42,568 nucleotides of DNA from a virus, in the IMG/VR virus record IMGVR_UViG_3300036766_000613, positions 1-42,568 of that record; one strand, written 5' to 3'. Position numbers and translations under genes: made by a program. Numbering within the stretch: position 1 is the stretch's first letter; the number at the start of each line of letters is the position of its first letter. The notes under the pieces are model-generated. The model saw only the letters and a program-made list of their open reading frames with translations. It searched no databases and had not been told where the DNA came from. This document shows, one piece after another, positions 32,795-40,551 of the stretch.

Positions 32795-32825
32795 AAAAAA
32801 AAGACGGACCGAACTTCGGTACGCC
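32795..32825 (-). terminator. Intrinsic terminator just upstream of portal
   Basis: ACCGAA/TTCGGT with flanking partial pairing forms a hairpin at about 32803-32825. Leftward it is followed by eight T residues (32802-32795). Only 7-8 bases separate the T-run from the portal ATG at 32787, so the terminator acts as a gate between the packaging and portal genes. Confidence 0.65.
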
Positions 32826-32869
32826 TTTTTGCTTTTGTAAGTTTAGGCAGAAATTATTTAATTGCTTAT

Positions 32870-32875
32870 ATTATA
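32870..32875 (-). promoter_or_regulatory. Candidate -10 upstream of portal leader
   Basis: TATAAT on the leftward strand (32875-32870) is a perfect -10 in the gap before the portal gene; the -35 (TTTCTT) is poor. A start near 32863 would give a leader of about 70 bases ending at the terminator at 32795-32825. Confidence 0.35.
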
Positions 32876-32931
32876 TGCCCATATGCCACACAAAGAAAGC
32901 TTTGTAAAGCATTTTTCATCATTTTAACACA

Positions 32932-33156
32932 TTAATTGGTATTAGTAAAGTTGACTGTTGATAAATATAACACATCTGCTCTTGTAATTGTCTTCAAAAA
33001 CCCTTTATTATCAAAGTGAAGTGTTACCGCGGCTCCTTTTTGTTCAAACACTTTCTTCTCTACCAGAAGATTAAAAATATCATAGTACCTCTGAAATTCC
33101 AAGAAGAGTTTTGCATCATTTGGGAGCATATATACTTGTACTTGTTCTTCATTCAT
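32932..33156 (-). CDS. Small hypothetical protein downstream of terminase (74 aa)
   Basis: MNEEQVQVYMLPNDAKLFLE with 'FQRYYDIFNLLVEKKVFEQK' and a beta tail. The ATG at 33156 overlaps the terminase end by 8 bases. Further upstream ATGs would run deeper into the terminase gene. Small proteins of this kind often follow terL in environmental phages; function unknown. Confidence 0.6.
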   Translation of the reverse strand: MNEEQVQVYMLPNDAKLFLEFQRYYDIFNLLVEKKVFEQKGAAVTLHFDNKGFLKTITRADVLYLSTVNFTNTN

Positions 33157-34717
33157 TGTTTTCCATAAATGCTTTAGTGATATCATAAACATTATCCGCA
33201 CCCAAAACTGACAGCAAATCTGATTTTATAACTTGTCCATAAAATACTCCAGCACCACTGCCCTGCATTGCGAGATATGAATACAAATCCGCAAAAACAT
33301 AGTGGTCCTCGCCTGTTGTACTTGCCCAGATGTACCTCTCAATGCCCTTGTTGTTGACCACCTTCTCACGTCTCAATGTTTCATAATGTTTGATATACAA
33401 TTGAAACTCAGCATCAGTCGCAAGTCCTATCAAATGTCTTGCTTCAACCATATCAGTTAAATGTCGGTCAAGGATTCTGTCTCTATGTGAATATACAATT
33501 CCTTTCTTATCACCTTCTCCCCACCACACAATTGTCTGTGGATTGTTTGCATTCTCCATGAAGAAAGACATCTGCATAAATGGATATTTATCCACAATAT
33601 ATTTTGCAAGCGTATTATCAGGCATCGCATCTATCACTCCAGCTGTTGGTTTCCAAAATTTTATAAGGTCATCTATCTCATCTGGATTTCTAAGTCGTCC
33701 TATTTTTAGTAAACCCTTCTCAGAACGAACAACATAATGCTTAATGTTGCCCACATCAATACCAAGAAATATATATTGACCAACTAATGACTTTGGTGTC
33801 CAAAGGTCTAGAATCGTCGTTCTGGACACACTCAAATCACCCGGACTATATGTCTTACCAAGTACAAAGTTATTAAAATATGCCGGGTCTCCTTGACTGT
33901 CCTCTATTAACTCTTCAGCACTAATCCAAGCACACATCAAATGGGATATGTGATAGCCAGATATTTTACTTCCGGGGTTCTGTGCTACCCAATCACCTCT
34001 TCTTCTAACATTGTCATCTATTGATTTCTTACAAGACCGACAAATATAACACTTCTTCTCCATGTCTAAACTATCAGGCCAAATAAGAAAATGTTTATCT
34101 TTGCAATGAGGACAAGTTATTATCCATTCTTTCTGGTCTGACTTCTGCCATGCTAAGTCCAACTCATCTCGCTCGGTTCCGGGGTTACTGAAGAGCCATC
34201 TACCTTTATACTGGGAAGCCTTAGTACGAGACCGATAAGTTTCAAGAGCCAACTGGTCGGACCGAGAAACCTCATCATGCACAAGTAAATCTGCAGTAGT
34301 AGAAATCGCAGCGGTTTTGGAAACTGTTCCTTTACAGAAAAGGAAACGGTCATTAATTTCTTTTCTTTCAATTGAATCAGTGTCCATTCCTTCAAATTCA
34401 TGTTTGTTTGCTTGAATTATTTTGTTAAGTTTTGAGGACACGAACTCTGAGGTGTCAGAATCAGTGGGGAAAGTGTAGATAACATTGAACCGCAAATACT
34501 TGATGGCAAAGAGAACTTTGAGGATAAAACTGATGGACTTACCAACCTGAGCACAAGCCATACACACAATGTTAGGACTAAAATCAGTAAGTATATCAAT
34601 GAGAAAAGGCCTATCTTTGAAATCAAAAGCTTCACCCTTTTCTGAAACGATACCTTCTGACGTAAGCCATTCAAGAATACTATAATACTGTTTTTCATTT
34701 TTGTTTGACATCTTCAT
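33149..34717 (-). CDS. terL: Large terminase subunit, GpA-like
   Basis: The 522 residues show a Walker A-like CAQVGKS (55-61), Walker B LLVHDE (144-149), a zinc cluster (Cys202, 205, 223, 226 and 229) typical of lambda GpA-type terminases, and nuclease acidic residues Asp321 (GIDVG), Asp363 (VIDAMPD) and Asp471 or Asp477 (GEDHYVFADLYSY). It drives ATP-powered DNA packaging and cuts genome ends. The start overlaps the groEL stop by 23 bases; a second ATG two codons later is equally possible. Confidence 0.92.
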   Translation of the reverse strand: MKMSNKNEKQYYSILEWLTSEGIVSEKGEAFDFKDRPFLIDILTDFSPNIVCMACAQVGKSISFILKVLFAIKYLRFNVIYTFPTDSDTSEFVSSKLNKIIQANKHEFEGMDTDSIERKEINDRFLFCKGTVSKTAAISTTADLLVHDEVSRSDQLALETYRSRTKASQYKGRWLFSNPGTERDELDLAWQKSDQKEWIITCPHCKDKHFLIWPDSLDMEKKCYICRSCKKSIDDNVRRRGDWVAQNPGSKISGYHISHLMCAWISAEELIEDSQGDPAYFNNFVLGKTYSPGDLSVSRTTILDLWTPKSLVGQYIFLGIDVGNIKHYVVRSEKGLLKIGRLRNPDEIDDLIKFWKPTAGVIDAMPDNTLAKYIVDKYPFMQMSFFMENANNPQTIVWWGEGDKKGIVYSHRDRILDRHLTDMVEARHLIGLATDAEFQLYIKHYETLRREKVVNNKGIERYIWASTTGEDHYVFADLYSYLAMQGSGAGVFYGQVIKSDLLSVLGADNVYDITKAFMENNE

Positions 34718-36260
34718 CTATTATTACGATAGCTGTTTCAATACTAACTAATGATGATGTAATTGCGACTGCAGATTCCAATGCAAGACGAAGAACTTTA
34801 TATGGGTCAATGATGCCTGCCTCAAACATATCCACTAATTCTTTTGTCATAAAGTTAACCCCGTAATTTGAATTTAACAACGGTTTATTTGCTTCTTGAA
34901 CCATTCCAAGAACTTTGTACCATTCCATTCCAGCGTTTTCAGCCATTTGTTTTATTGGAGCAAAGAGCATGTCCCTAAATAAAGGTTCTTTAATTTGTAA
35001 ATAAGCCAAAGCCACACCACCACCAGCCACGATACCCTCTTGTAAAGCCGCTTGGGTTGAAGCAATTGCATTGTTGAACTTATATTTCTTGGCATTAAAT
35101 TCTGTATCAGTATAAGCTCCAACTCTAATAACACCAATACCACCAGTCAAACGAGCCAATCTTTCACTTAAAATCATCTTCTCATATTCACTAATTGAAT
35201 CAGTAATTTCACTCTTCAATACTTCTATCCGAGTATTCAACACATTCTCATCTGATTTACCACCAATTATAATTGTACTATCTTTAGTGACTATTACCTT
35301 CTCTGCTCTACCGCATAACTTGACATCAGCTTCTTCTAATTTCATACCCATTTCTTCTGATATAACCGTGGCCCCAGTTAATGCCGCCATATCAAATAAA
35401 AAATCTCTAGCCCTTGATGCAGAATAAGGATTTGGTATACAAGCAATGTCTGCTATCTTTTGTTGATGATTAGCCGCAAGAGTTGCAAGTGCAACACCAT
35501 CTATCCCATCAGCTATAAATAAAATATCGTGTCCGGTTCCGATAGTATTCAAAAGATTCAAAACTTGCGGATTAGTGCTTATCTTTCTATCAACCAAGAC
35601 GATATATACATCCTCTAATACGCAGCTTTGTGCTTTGAAGTCATTAATAAACCAAGGAGAAATTAGACCTTTATCAATCTTAGCACCTTTGACCACCTCC
35701 TTGAAGTAACCGAGCTTAGGACCTTTCTCAACTGTTATCACGCCATTGATGCCAACGTCCTTGATTATTTCAGCGATTATCTTTGCTATTTCAGGGTCAA
35801 GGGACGATATAGTCGCAATCTGCTCTATCTCTTCTTCTGTCACATCACGCTTTATTTTAGATAATTCTCCAAGAATCTCGGTAAGTCCCTTTTCCAGTCG
35901 CTCTTTAACTTCTCTAATTCTTGACGAATCGTTAAATATCTCTCTAAATGCTGCTTCAACAAGGGTCTGGGTAAGGATAGTAGTCGTTGCAGTTCCATCT
36001 CCTCCTTCTTGCGAAGTTCTAAGCGCTGCCTTACGTAACTTTTGTAATCCAAGTTGCTCATAGTGGTCTTTGAACTTAAGATTTTTTAATATAGTAACAC
36101 CATCGTCACACTCTATCGGGTCCAGTCCCGGATATTCTATAATCGCTGACATGCCTACAACACCAAGAGTTGGCCTCACTGCGTTAGCCGCTTTGTCAAT
36201 ACCAGCTTTTATTCTAAGTCGTGCCTCATTACTAAATGTTATTTCTTTATTTGGTTCCAT
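34695..36260 (-). CDS. groEL: Phage GroEL chaperonin with altered ATPase residue
   Basis: The 521-residue protein keeps GroEL landmarks: GGDGTATTTIL (86-96, with Asp88 for Asp87), 'CDDGVTI' with Asp53, SPWFINDF, TLTGATVISEEMGM-like sequence, 'EGIVAGGGVALAYL' (408-421) and GIIDPYKV with Asp485. The residue matching E. coli Asp398, which activates water for ATP hydrolysis, is Asn397 (YKFNNAIA). TLGPKG is TLGVVG. The C-terminal GGM tail is absent. It is the first gene upstream of terL and 2 bases after groES, so it likely folds virion proteins. Slow or lost ATP turnover is predicted. Confidence 0.95.
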   Translation of the reverse strand: MEPNKEITFSNEARLRIKAGIDKAANAVRPTLGVVGMSAIIEYPGLDPIECDDGVTILKNLKFKDHYEQLGLQKLRKAALRTSQEGGDGTATTTILTQTLVEAAFREIFNDSSRIREVKERLEKGLTEILGELSKIKRDVTEEEIEQIATISSLDPEIAKIIAEIIKDVGINGVITVEKGPKLGYFKEVVKGAKIDKGLISPWFINDFKAQSCVLEDVYIVLVDRKISTNPQVLNLLNTIGTGHDILFIADGIDGVALATLAANHQQKIADIACIPNPYSASRARDFLFDMAALTGATVISEEMGMKLEEADVKLCGRAEKVIVTKDSTIIIGGKSDENVLNTRIEVLKSEITDSISEYEKMILSERLARLTGGIGVIRVGAYTDTEFNAKKYKFNNAIASTQAALQEGIVAGGGVALAYLQIKEPLFRDMLFAPIKQMAENAGMEWYKVLGMVQEANKPLLNSNYGVNFMTKELVDMFEAGIIDPYKVLRLALESAVAITSSLVSIETAIVIIDEDVKQK

Positions 36261-36262
36261 AA

Positions 36263-36532
36263 TTATAATACTGCTAATACATCTTTTCTATTAATAAACT
36301 TTCCTTTTTTACCTTCAAATATCTCTATCTCGTGAGTATCTGGAGAATACTTTGCAAAAATAACCGTATCACCTATTTCCACACGTCTATCACCCATAAA
36401 CAATGGAGCAGTTGATAAGCCGACAACTTTCGCTTTGTATATAAACTCATCTTGCACATTAACTGTCTTAAAACCTTCTGTTTTCTTTTCTTCTAACTTT
36501 TCCACTAAGATATATTCATTTGATATATTCAT
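36263..36532 (-). CDS. groES: GroES co-chaperonin with variant mobile loop
   Basis: The 89 residues end with EIGDTVIFAKYSPDTHEIEI and FINRKDVLAVL, the Cpn10 roof and base pattern. The mobile-loop IVL triplet (GGIVLTG) of ordinary GroES is not conserved; the aligned region reads EGFKTVNVQDE. So the loop may fit the phage GroEL rather than the host's. It is upstream of groEL with a 2-base gap, and its start overlaps the preceding gene stop by ATGA. Confidence 0.88.
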   Translation of the reverse strand: MNISNEYILVEKLEEKKTEGFKTVNVQDEFIYKAKVVGLSTAPLFMGDRRVEIGDTVIFAKYSPDTHEIEIFEGKKGKFINRKDVLAVL

Positions 36533-36969
36533 TGTCTTACTTTACCATAAAGCATATTAAATCCAGTTTCAAAAGGTTGAATTATATCCCTAAAATGATT
36601 ACCTCTATCAAGCGCAACAAATCTAGACTTCTGCCAAAATCCATCTCGCTGCTTATCGGTAATAAAACGAATACACCAATGACCTTTGAAACATTTTGTC
36701 TTGTAAAAAGCGATTAATTGATTAGATGACCAGTCGTCCTCAATTTGTTTAATCGCTATACTCTTGAAATCTTTTTTACACTCTTCACACCAGAAGTCGG
36801 TTAAAACTATATCTTTATTATCTCGTATGAGCTCATTTCTCTCTTCTATAGCTTTTATTCTGTTCTGGTGATATGTTCTATCATTTGACCGCTTTTCTTG
36901 CCCCTCAATCAATTCTTGAATGTGGTAATGGTCTTCAATTAAAGGATGTGGAGTTTGCTCAATTTTCAT
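36529..36969 (-). CDS. Hypothetical protein with zinc-ribbon-like motif (146 aa)
   Basis: An N-terminal helical part (DRTYHQNRIKAIEERNELIR) is followed by WCEECKKDFK and KCFKGHWC, giving a Cys4-type metal site, and a basic C-terminal half. Small phage proteins with this pattern are widespread and uncharacterised. It is coupled by ATGA to groES and to the small gene upstream. Confidence 0.6.
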   Translation of the reverse strand: MKIEQTPHPLIEDHYHIQELIEGQEKRSNDRTYHQNRIKAIEERNELIRDNKDIVLTDFWCEECKKDFKSIAIKQIEDDWSSNQLIAFYKTKCFKGHWCIRFITDKQRDGFWQKSRFVALDRGNHFRDIIQPFETGFNMLYGKVRQ

Positions 36970-37121
36970 AACTGGTCTATAACTAAAGTCAAATGATAAT
37001 TAAACGATTCTGGACATTGATAGATTCTAAACTTACGACTGCTTATTCTTGATATTTTCTTTATTTCTTTCTTAGCTCCAGCTTTACTATAACTTGCTTT
37101 CTCACATGTACATTTTTTCAT
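36966..37121 (-). CDS. Small Cys-containing conserved protein (51 aa)
   Basis: MKKCTCEKASYSKAGAKKEI, then KKISRISSRKFRIYQCPESF and NYHLTLVIDQL. The shape 'C-x-C ... Y-x-C-P ... HLT' matches a widespread small phage/plasmid zinc ribbon. It overlaps neighbours on both sides in ATGA style, strongly suggesting it is translated. Confidence 0.65.
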   Translation of the reverse strand: MKKCTCEKASYSKAGAKKEIKKISRISSRKFRIYQCPESFNYHLTLVIDQL

Positions 37122-37330
37122 AATCCAAAGATTCCTTTAATACCTTTCTGCTCATTCTCAAAATCCTTAAATTCTTCTTGTGTTCCTTGACCAATGAATA
37201 CGACCTTTTCATCTTCATTTGGAATATCCATCATGTCTTTATCTGAAAGCTTCATAAATTCTTCCATTGCAACTTTATCTTTTCTTGCAAGTTGCCAAAG
37301 TCGTTTTAATTGTTTGAATGGATTACGCAT
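37118..37330 (-). CDS. Small hypothetical protein (70 aa)
   Basis: MRNPFKQLKRLWQLARKDKV continues with an acidic part (LSDKDMMDIPNEDEKVVFIG). It overlaps the TerS-like gene at 37323 by 8 bases and the next gene by ATGA. A basic N-terminal helix with an acidic tail could bind the terminase or DNA. No family recognised. Confidence 0.6.
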   Translation of the reverse strand: MRNPFKQLKRLWQLARKDKVAMEEFMKLSDKDMMDIPNEDEKVVFIGQGTQEEFKDFENEQKGIKGIFGL

Positions 37331-38051
37331 TTGAATCTATAAGCTTTGCTTTAATTTCCTTATTGATAATTGCTATACGTTCCTGAGTATCTTTAGCAAA
37401 TAGAAAGTTATATGTAACCATTTGCGGGGTTCTAACTAGGTTAGCTTCATCTCCATAACGTCCTCTAATTTTGTATGCTTTATCTAAAGCTTTATCTCTA
37501 GCCATGTTATCTGCAGCCCAAAAATAAACATGTCTTGCTGTATTTCCGTGAACAATCCTTCTAACAACACAATTAACCTCTTTAAGCATTTCTATAATTT
37601 CAATATCTGTTAAAGTGGTTCTTTCTTTATATTCTTCAGGCAACTCATTCTCACCCATATCTTCTATATCTTCTTGTTTCCTTGTTACTATAGCACCAGA
37701 AAGATTTATATCATCTTCACCTTCTGGACCTAACGGAAACACCATGTGGTCCATTCTAGTTGCATTCATAAGTTCTAAATGCTTTTTAACAACTGTTTCT
37801 TCAGGTAAATGTTTATCAATTATTTGCTTAAATGTTTCTTCAGCTTCAATTACAGCTTCTATTATTTCTGACTTCTGCATAAGTTCAGTTGCAATACTAT
37901 GTGCTGTTCTCGGATTGATAGTATCAAAATTATTCATTACGGCTTGTTTACGGTCACCGGTAATAACCAAATCCTTTACGAATCCTTTTCTTTTCTTTGT
38001 CAATTTAGGTTTTTTGACCTTCTTCTGTTGTATTATTTTCTTTTCCATCAT
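37323..38051 (-). CDS. Terminase small subunit-like protein
   Basis: Residues about 17-68 (LTKKRKGFVKDLVITGDRKQ, then 'IATELMQKSEIIEAVIEAEE') form the helix-turn-helix of TerS proteins that recognise packaging sites. A long central region and 'YFWAADNMARDKALDKAYKI' follow. The 242-residue length and the position upstream of the terL region support the call. The intervening groES and groEL genes are unusual between the two terminase subunits. Confidence 0.65.
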   Translation of the reverse strand: MMEKKIIQQKKVKKPKLTKKRKGFVKDLVITGDRKQAVMNNFDTINPRTAHSIATELMQKSEIIEAVIEAEETFKQIIDKHLPEETVVKKHLELMNATRMDHMVFPLGPEGEDDINLSGAIVTRKQEDIEDMGENELPEEYKERTTLTDIEIIEMLKEVNCVVRRIVHGNTARHVYFWAADNMARDKALDKAYKIRGRYGDEANLVRTPQMVTYNFLFAKDTQERIAIINKEIKAKLIDSNA

Positions 38052-38202
38052 CTTTTACTAAAAACGGTGATATAATCTCTTCTCTCTTTAATAATTCAAT
38101 TTTACTTGAAACACCAATTTCAGCATTATGCTTAATTAATAATGTTTGCAAATCTTTACTTAATGCCTCAAACTCTTCTTTTGTCATTAGTCTTGTTTTC
38201 AT
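38005..38202 (-). CDS. Small hypothetical protein (65 aa)
   Basis: MKTRLMTKEEFEALSKDLQT then 'LLIKHNAEIGVSSKIELLKR' and an acidic tail. It overlaps the TerS-like start by 47 bases and is ATGA-coupled to the preceding gene. A helical regulatory or assembly factor is possible; no family recognised. Confidence 0.55.
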   Translation of the reverse strand: MKTRLMTKEEFEALSKDLQTLLIKHNAEIGVSSKIELLKREEIISPFLVKDDGKENNTTEEGQKT

Positions 38203-38597
38203 TGTAATTTTGCAATAACCTCATCTATTAATTCACTTTCACCAATTTCTGGTATGTATATAGTCGCTTCCAAAAACTCTTTTATTTTAGGTTGATTAGC
38301 AACTGGTACTTCCACCTCTTCTTCTTCAAGAATCTTTATTTCTTCTTGAGCTTTATCATAATCTTTTTTATCTGGAGGAAATTGATATTCATTACCCATT
38401 ACAATTGGTTCACCTTTATCATTTTTAACACAAAATTCAAGATATATCTTTTTACGAGCTTCTTCAAAATCATGTAAAGCATCAAAAAGACCTTTGGTAA
38501 GAACTTGGTCTCGGAGACGTGCATCAGCCAACTTGAGTGGTTTTGTTTGCCTTAAAGCTTTATAAAACGAAACGAGTAGTTTTTTCTTTAATGTCAT
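38199..38597 (-). CDS. Hypothetical protein, DUF1617-like (132 aa)
   Basis: A basic N-terminal helix region, then 'ARKKIYLEFCVKNDKGEPIV' and 'KAQEEIKILEEEEVEV', and a final 'FLEATIYIPEIGESELIDEV'. The order 'arms and kinases absent, K-D-x-G-x-P ... E-E-E-V-E-V' resembles phage DUF1617-type proteins of unknown role. It starts the small-gene and packaging run just after an extended -10 promoter at 38628-38636. Confidence 0.5.
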   Translation of the reverse strand: MTLKKKLLVSFYKALRQTKPLKLADARLRDQVLTKGLFDALHDFEEARKKIYLEFCVKNDKGEPIVMGNEYQFPPDKKDYDKAQEEIKILEEEEVEVPVANQPKIKEFLEATIYIPEIGESELIDEVIAKLQ

Positions 38598-38627
38598 TAT
38601 TTTTTATATTTTTGACTAATAATGTTT

Positions 38628-38636
38628 ATTATACCA
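38628..38636 (-). promoter_or_regulatory. Extended -10 promoter before the packaging run
   Basis: The leftward strand reads TGGTATAAT, an extended -10 (38636-38628). The start would be near 38621, 24 bases before the ATG at 38597. It lies in the 73-base gap that separates the Fic cassette from the packaging genes. Confidence 0.5.
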
Positions 38637-38670
38637 TAATTCTGAAAGTAAATACATAAATGTTAGTAAC

Positions 38671-39189
38671 TTATTTGAACCATTTATAATATATTTGTCT
38701 CTCGTTTGCTTTAACAATAAGGACCGGGAGACCGACCTGAATTCTCTCCCAGTTCATTATCATTCGTCCCGTTCTTCCATTTCCATCAACAAACGGGTGA
38801 ATCTTCTCATATTTAACATGATGTTCTTTGATTATTCTTTCAAGAAAGATTATTGATTCATTCTTAGTATGGTCAACAATATCATTGATATTCATTACAA
38901 GATTAGCAAGTGTTGTTGGAATAATACTTGCATTCAATGCCTCATGATTCGCGATATATACAGGTACAATTCTAAGATAACCCTTTTCATTTGGTCGTAA
39001 TCCGGGTTGATGAAGCATTAAAATCTTGTGGGTCTTAAGTATGTCGTGAACTGACAACTTTTTTACGTTTTTAAGATAGTTCCAAGCATAAAGAGCTTGT
39101 TGTAAAGAGTCCTCATCATGGACATCTTCAATTGCATTGCTCTCTTTCAAAAATTCTTCTATGTCATTGTCTATTTTGTTTGGTTCCAT
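38671..39189 (-). CDS. Fic/Doc-family AMP-transferase-like protein
   Basis: The 172-residue protein has the Fic motif HPFVDGNGRTGR at 131-142, with His131 as catalytic base. Residues 17-22 (SNAIED) resemble the N-terminal inhibitory motif (S/T)xxxE(G/N), with Glu21 in the inhibitory position. Fic enzymes transfer AMP or related groups to hydroxyl side chains of host proteins. It is the last gene of the SPFH / prepilin-like / HAD / Fic run and overlaps the HAD gene by 19 bases. A role in taking over or silencing host functions is inferred. Confidence 0.88.
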   Translation of the reverse strand: MEPNKIDNDIEEFLKESNAIEDVHDEDSLQQALYAWNYLKNVKKLSVHDILKTHKILMLHQPGLRPNEKGYLRIVPVYIANHEALNASIIPTTLANLVMNINDIVDHTKNESIIFLERIIKEHHVKYEKIHPFVDGNGRTGRMIMNWERIQVGLPVLIVKANERQIYYKWFK

Positions 39190-39506
39190 TCTTTTCGGCT
39201 TATGCCATTTTTAACTCTTTTAACCTTTATATTTACCTTTCCTAAATTCACATCACAATCATCAAATGCAATATCTATATCATCACTCTTTTGCTTTATT
39301 CGGACCTCGCATGGGTCAAGTCCGAGCTTCTCTGCCCAAGTAGCAGCCCAATCAAGCCCAGACCCGCTCCATACAACCATCTCACACCCTTGAAGCTGAA
39401 GCCATTTGTATACTAGTATTGTACCATAATTCGGAATATCCCGTTTGCTTTCTATAGCGACCCCGGGAATTATCAAACAATCATCAACATCAAAAGCGAC
39501 TTTCAT
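39171..39506 (-). CDS. HAD-superfamily phosphatase-like protein
   Basis: The 111 residues begin KVAFDVDDCLIIPG, the DxD motif (Asp6, Asp8). Motif II is VVWSGSG (44-50, Ser47), followed by WAATWAEKLGL and a final acidic pair (FDDCD, 81-85). These are the HAD landmarks at minimal length. The closest shape is small phage 5'-nucleotidase or phosphatase-like HADs. It overlaps the Fic gene by 19 bases and lies 2 bases after the prepilin-like gene. Substrate unknown. Confidence 0.75.
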   Translation of the reverse strand: MKVAFDVDDCLIIPGVAIESKRDIPNYGTILVYKWLQLQGCEMVVWSGSGLDWAATWAEKLGLDPCEVRIKQKSDDIDIAFDDCDVNLGKVNIKVKRVKNGISRKEWNQTK

Positions 39507-39508
39507 AA

Positions 39509-39658
39509 TTAACTCTTTGGTCCAATTTGCTCTCCGACCGGTACACCACCTTCTTTTAGTTTCTTTTCATCTGTCAACACAGCAAGCACAACAGAAGTAA
39601 GAATACTAATAATTACAATAACAACCATTAACTCAAGTACAGTAAATCCTTTTTTCAT
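39509..39658 (-). CDS. Type IV prepilin-like peptide (49 aa)
   Basis: MKKGFTVLELMVVIVIISIL then TSVVLAVLTDEKKL and a short polar tail. The start is a class III (prepilin) signal: Lys-Lys-Gly, cleavage before Phe, Glu at +5, then a 20-residue hydrophobic helix. A pilin head domain is absent, since only about 20 residues follow the helix. Pilin processing and insertion into a type IV pilus system of the host are inferred. It lies one base after the SPFH gene and 2 bases before the HAD gene. Similar sequences are common in Patescibacteria, from memory. Confidence 0.75.
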   Translation of the reverse strand: MKKGFTVLELMVVIVIISILTSVVLAVLTDEKKLKEGGVPVGEQIGPKS

Positions 39659-39659
39659 A

Positions 39660-40499
39660 TTAGTTATTTAGATTTATAAATGGAACACTGGAACCGGGAA
39701 TCATTTGCATAGGAAGAATTCCATTCCAACGTTCTATTGCTTTTAATTTCACATAATCTTCACCACCTTGAGCCGCAAGAGATTGAGATTGAATTCTTTG
39801 CGCTTCAGCTGTAGCTTTAGCAGTCTCAATTGTTTGCTGAGCTTCAAATTTAATTTGTTCTAATTTATTCTTTGCTGCTTCTGCATTTTGAACTGCTGTT
39901 ACTTTTGCCTCAATAGCTTCTGTAAACGACTTTGAGAATTCAAAATTAGTGATATTTACTCTTTCTATGGTAACAAACTGAGTTGAAAGTCTTTCGTTGA
40001 TGACAATCACAACTTTATCTGTGAACTCAGCACGCTTAGTAACAAGCTCTTCTGCTGTGAATTGAGATGCTACCGCTTTAACCGTGTCTCTCACTGCTGG
40101 TCTAATAATTCTCTCTTCATATTGGTCCACTGTTCCATATTGCTGATAGATTGTCTGTACTTTTGATGGGTCAAGTCTGTAATTGAGCACAATTGCAATC
40201 TTAACGTCCTGTAAATCTTTTGAAGCAGAATACAATGGGTCTTCTAATTCATACTTAACCGTTTTAGTCTGCACATTCATTACATTGACTTTTTCTATAA
40301 TTGGAAGTTTGAAATAAAGTCCTTGCTCTACTAATCCAACAACAGCACCAAATCTTGTTTTAACTCCACGTTCTCCGGCATTGATAGTCCCCATAGAACC
40401 AAATAACACAATTAAAATAATTAAAATAATTAAAATAATAATTGCGTGCCTTACAACTTTCCAAACATCTAATTGACCATCTGTTTTTGTATATTTCAT
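39660..40499 (-). CDS. SPFH/prohibitin-family membrane protein
   Basis: The 279-residue protein has an N-terminal membrane helix (about 19-36, AIIILIILIILIVLFG), the SPFH start INAGERGVKTRFG, then 'DLQDVKIAIVLNYRLDPSKV', 'RPAVRDTVKAVASQFTAEEL', 'VTIERVNITNFEFSKSFTEA' and an Ala/Glu-rich coiled coil (KLEQIKFEAQQTIETAKATA). Prohibitins and HflK/C form large membrane rings and hold proteases. A phage copy could reshape membranes or protect phage proteins. It heads the SPFH, prepilin-like, HAD and Fic run. Confidence 0.92.
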   Translation of the reverse strand: MKYTKTDGQLDVWKVVRHAIIILIILIILIVLFGSMGTINAGERGVKTRFGAVVGLVEQGLYFKLPIIEKVNVMNVQTKTVKYELEDPLYSASKDLQDVKIAIVLNYRLDPSKVQTIYQQYGTVDQYEERIIRPAVRDTVKAVASQFTAEELVTKRAEFTDKVVIVINERLSTQFVTIERVNITNFEFSKSFTEAIEAKVTAVQNAEAAKNKLEQIKFEAQQTIETAKATAEAQRIQSQSLAAQGGEDYVKLKAIERWNGILPMQMIPGSSVPFINLNN

Positions 40500-40551
40500 T
40501 TTCTTTTTAATTTCTTTTGTTAATTGCTTCTAATAATTCTTTGATGTCTTG

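Noticed and set aside
32876-32931. An 18-codon leftward frame (MMKNALQSF...) upstream of the portal.
   Set aside because: Very short, overlaps the candidate -10 and has no sign of conservation; treated as chance.
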